Shown in pieces: positions 61,105-64,000 of a stretch of DNA of 64,000 nt. Under the pieces are notes generated by a model. It was not told the origin of the DNA, searched no databases, and saw only the letters and a list, made by a program, of their open reading frames with translations. The translations under genes and the position numbers were made by a program. This DNA is from Cyanophora paradoxa (lineage: Eukaryota > Glaucocystophyceae > Cyanophorales > Cyanophoraceae). The DNA is taken from assembly GCA_004431415.1 (NCBI GenBank), contig QPMI01000117.1, positions 310,001 to 374,000 of the forward strand, read 5' to 3'. How positions within the stretch are numbered: position 1 is the first letter of the stretch; the number at the start of each line of letters is the position of its first letter.

Positions 61105-63037
61105 CGAGCTCGCGATCGAGACGCCGCGCGTGGGCGGGCGGCAGCTGCACGGCCGCCGCAGCGCCAGGGCGTATACGTAGGCAACGAATCGATGAGAAGT
61201 GAACTATCCGACAGCGCCGGCCTTGCGGCCCTTGCCCGCGGGGCGTGGCACGCCGTTTGCGTGCTTGATTCAACTTCAGGCTTGGGCGTCGATTCAACTT
61301 CAGGCTTGCTTTATCTTTGAAGCTAGCTGCATACATAGCGGGCATGCGCACGACACCGAGAGCTGGCTGCAATCGTCGGGAAGCGTGTACCCCGGGCCCA
61401 AAGCCGGGGCCGCCGGGCCTTAGCCGGCTCAATTGAAGCCAATATTCCGGAAAGCGAGGGCTTGGCACTGTTGGCAGCCGCTTGCAAGCGAGGCGCGCGC
61501 AACCGCGCAAACAAACTCGATCAATTGCAAGCCATTTTGGAGGGCCCGCGGCCGCCTCGAGCTCGGTTTTATTCGGAACAAGCACGCGAACATGGCGTCG
61601 CGCACGAAGGGGATCGCAACACTGCGTGAAGCAACTCCTTCGCAGCCGCAGAGCTCAAGGTGCACTCTAGTTCGTTCTCCGCTCCGCTCCACCGCTGACC
61701 ATAATCTTGATTCATGATCAGGCGCACCGGCCGCGGCGGCGCTGCAACGCAGAGCTCAAGGTGCACTGAAGTTTGCCGCTCCGGATCCGCTCCGCCGCCG
61801 ACTGTGATATCGATCTTGATTCAGGCGCACCGGCAGCGCTAGCGCTGCAAGCGGGCGCCGATATTCGCAAGCAGAGGTGCCACATGCGCTTCGTTGCCGC
61901 TCCGTCAACGCGCTCGCAGACCTCGCTTTCTCACTTGCTCGCAGGTGGACGCTCTTGTGGCGGTGGGTCGGGAGCAGGGTCGGGAGGAGGTACTGGTGCG
62001 AAGCTTCGTTTTCCCTGCCGCCTTCAGCTGCGTCTGCTGACCGCTCGTTGACGCGCTGGTGTCGCGCTGGTCTCCACTTCGAAATGCAGGCGCGCTTCTT
62101 TCCATGGACCCGCGCCCTGATCCGATTGTGGCCGTGGAGACCTGACCTGCGGGATTTTCGCTCGAGCAGGCAATAAGCGACCATACAGCGGCCGTTTTCG
62201 CTGGTCTCGCAGCATACTCATCGTTTGCTGGGCATATGTGTGCCTCAATCAGTGAAGAGCCAGTTAGCCCCTGGCCGCGGTTAGGGGTGTATGCCAAGCG
62301 CCTCCAAAGCTTCGCTGTTCTCTGCGGCGCGGAGGCAGTCGAAATCTGGTCTCGAAAGCAATAGCCTATAGCTAGCTAATAGCTATAGTAGCCTATAGCT
62401 AGTAGCGCTAGCGGCAGTATCAGCACATCGCGCCGATGATCATGATGGCTTCAGGATTCAGCAGACTGGCAGCAGTGTGCGTGTTGCTGAACAAATGGCA
62501 TATGCATCCGGATCCAGGCCGCGGGGCGTCGCGCATCATGGCAAGGAGGTGGGTTGCAAGGCCTCGCAGCGCTAGCAGCGCGTTGCTAAGGGTCCAGCTG
62601 CAGCGCGCAATGGACGCGTTAAATTGTAACGAGCAATTTAATTTGCAAGTCCTTGCTGAGCAGGAGTGGCCTTGGGCCTTGGGGCTTGCAATTGAAGGCG
62701 TGAGGGTGGCCGTTCTTTGTTTTTATCATAGTATAATTAAACGGGGCCCCGGGCCCGCAACCGCGCGCGGTTACCGAAGGGAGGGGAAAGGAGAACACGC
62801 TCAAGTGAGAGGGTACAGAATTGTGCCGCAAGGGTACAGATCTTGCGATGAGCGGGATGCGCTAATATAAGCTATAAGCAGTTGGCTGGGCCCGAAGGCG
62901 CCCCAAGCAAGAGCCTCGGAGGGAAGTAAAGCCAATAATCCATCAGGCCGTCGGCACCATTATGAAGAACTGGGCCCAACAAGAAAAGCTGGGTGAGGGA
63001 CCCCCGCGGCCGGGCCTCATGATCACGCGGACGGGGC
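61105..63037. other. Region between the two RCC1 copies; short tandem duplication, no confident gene
   Basis: Frames at 61930-62180 (plus) and elsewhere are not supported by a family. 62350-62420 holds CTAGCTATAG/TAGCGCTA palindromic words. The 5' exon of the first RCC1 gene may extend to about 61180. Confidence 0.4.
61640..61850. repeat. Two-copy tandem repeat of about 100 bp
   Basis: gcagagctcaaggtgcact occurs at 61648 and about 100 bp later. Each is followed by cgctccgctccaccgc-like words, a gatcttgattca block and ggcgcaccgg. Copies are diverged by several indels. Noncoding. Confidence 0.75.
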
Positions 63038-64000
63038 CTAGGCCTCGCACAGGGCGAGGGCGTGGAAGCCGCCGACGGAGACGTCGCGGCAGCGCGCGAG
63101 GCCCGGCACCGCCACCGGCCTCCCGAACGGCACCTCAGCGCCCCGCGGCGCCCGCTGCGCCCGCCGCCCGCCCGCCCCCGCCGCAGGCTGCAGCTGCGCC
63201 AGCAGCGCCTTCGCGAGCCCACCGAAGACGTACACGTTGCCGGCGTCTGCCGGGGGACCAAGGAAGGTTAATTAAGCTTCGAACTCAGAGAAGGGCGGCG
63301 ATTTGATCCGCGCGCACCGGTGACGGCGGCCGTGCTGTAGTACCCGGCGGCGATGCGGACGACGCGCTGGCCCTCGAGGGCCGCCGGAGAGAGCCCCGCG
63401 ACCGGGTTCGGCTCGTACACCGAGTACTCGTCCCCGTGGCCCAGCCTGCCCGATCGAGGTCAGATCAAATTCAGATCAAATCTACTCGGGGGGCTCGCCT
63501 GCCGTGCTGGCCCCAGCCTGGATGGACGAACGAGAGTTTCAGGAGGCGGCGCACAGTGCGGAGATCCGGAGGCGGCGACGGGGCGCACCGAACGTGTAGA
63601 CAGTGCCGTCCTCTAATTTCGAGGAAGAAGCGGGGTTGGAGGGGGCGAGGGGGGCGGGCGAGGGCGGCGGCGCGCGCGAGAGAGAGAGCCCACCGTCCAG
63701 GAGGGCCGAGTGGTGAGATCCGGCCGCCACCTGCGAGAGACGGGGAGAAGCGTGCGGGAATGCTAGCGTCAGAGGGCCGAGGACGAGGCGTCGCGGGCCG
63801 GGGACAGGGCGGCGGGCCTGGACGATGGGCCTCGGGGCGGGGACCGGGTGCGGCGAGACGAGGCTGTCCGCTACGCTGCCCCCGTGGCCCAGCCGCCCGT
63901 ACGTCGCTGCACCCGCTCGTGATCGAGGGCGGAAGAAAGAGAAGGGAAAGAAGAGCGGCGTACCCCTCCCCCAGGAGAAAACGGAGCCGTCTGAAGTCGA
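63038..64000 (-). CDS. RCC1-repeat protein, copy 2 (partial, cut by the right edge)
   Basis: Near-identical to 59015-59970 with the same exon order and intron positions: VYVFGGL and DVSVGGFHALALCEA before a stop at 63038, EDGTVYTFGAP (about 63590-63620), VAAGSHHSALLDGG (about 63690-63730) and the start of the preceding exon at the edge (about 63960-64000). Differences include a 6-base deletion in the last exon (near 63165) and several substitutions, e.g. HC to RC before RDVSVGG. The copies lie 4,023 bp apart in the same orientation, a tandem duplication. Intron sequence is conserved too (gatcaaattcagatcaaatc), so the event is recent. The frame is intact as far as seen. Confidence 0.75.

Overview
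The window joins two kinds of sequence. Positions 1 to about 13.7 kb look like DNA of a large nucleocytoplasmic DNA virus (a giant-virus-derived segment that continues beyond the left edge). Genes there are compact and lie on both strands. They encode a small membrane protein with a family signature common in algal giant viruses (cut by the left edge), a membrane-anchored small protein, virion- or fibre-like adhesin proteins (LamG, FN3 and fibrinogen-like modules) and several cysteine-rich, zinc-binding-type proteins. Noncoding features include a four-copy 173-bp array with a TATA box in every copy, a motif shared by two gene starts, and a 321-bp inverted repeat with a cluster of CACGTG-type motifs. 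At least two genes in this part are best read with short spliceosomal introns (52-65 nt). No capsid, polymerase or packaging gene is visible, so the viral assignment rests on the gene families and layout.

From about 14.8 kb rightwards the sequence is nuclear DNA of a GC-rich, intron-dense unicellular eukaryote, most likely an alga. Exons are short, most introns start gtgcgc-like and end (c)ag, and several are GC-AG. That intron style is known from haptophytes, but I cannot fix the lineage. In order: a family 4 glycosyltransferase (+, from 14.86 kb), a broken cyclophilin copy (-, 19 kb), an ankyrin-type gene (-, 20 kb), a gene that reads as a patatin-like phospholipase fused in frame to a full-length PDR-type ABCG transporter (+, 21.2-31.85 kb), an unrecognised gene (+, 32.1-33.8 kb) and a secreted-type gene with an acidic tail (-, 34.5-35.3 kb).

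A transposon island fills 35.4-44.0 kb. It holds inverted copies of a GGCAATT-rich element, a 273-bp MITE, a perfect 51-bp palindrome, a 782-bp element with terminal inverted repeats, and a 5'-truncated LINE with poly(A), a 3' hairpin and a 15-bp target-site duplication. The LINE is nested inside another MITE-like element. A second secreted-type gene with an acidic tail (+, 44.2-45.75 kb) follows on the far side.

The right third carries nuclear and regulatory genes: an intact cyclophilin (-) and a Nab2/ZC3H14-type poly(A)-binding CCCH protein (+) sharing a 130-bp divergent promoter region, an ELM2-SANT-PHD chromatin protein (-), and an RCC1-repeat gene (-) with a second near-identical copy about 4 kb further on, cut by the right edge. 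Exon boundaries were placed by eye from reading frame, family conservation and splice consensus. First and last exons of most host genes remain uncertain.
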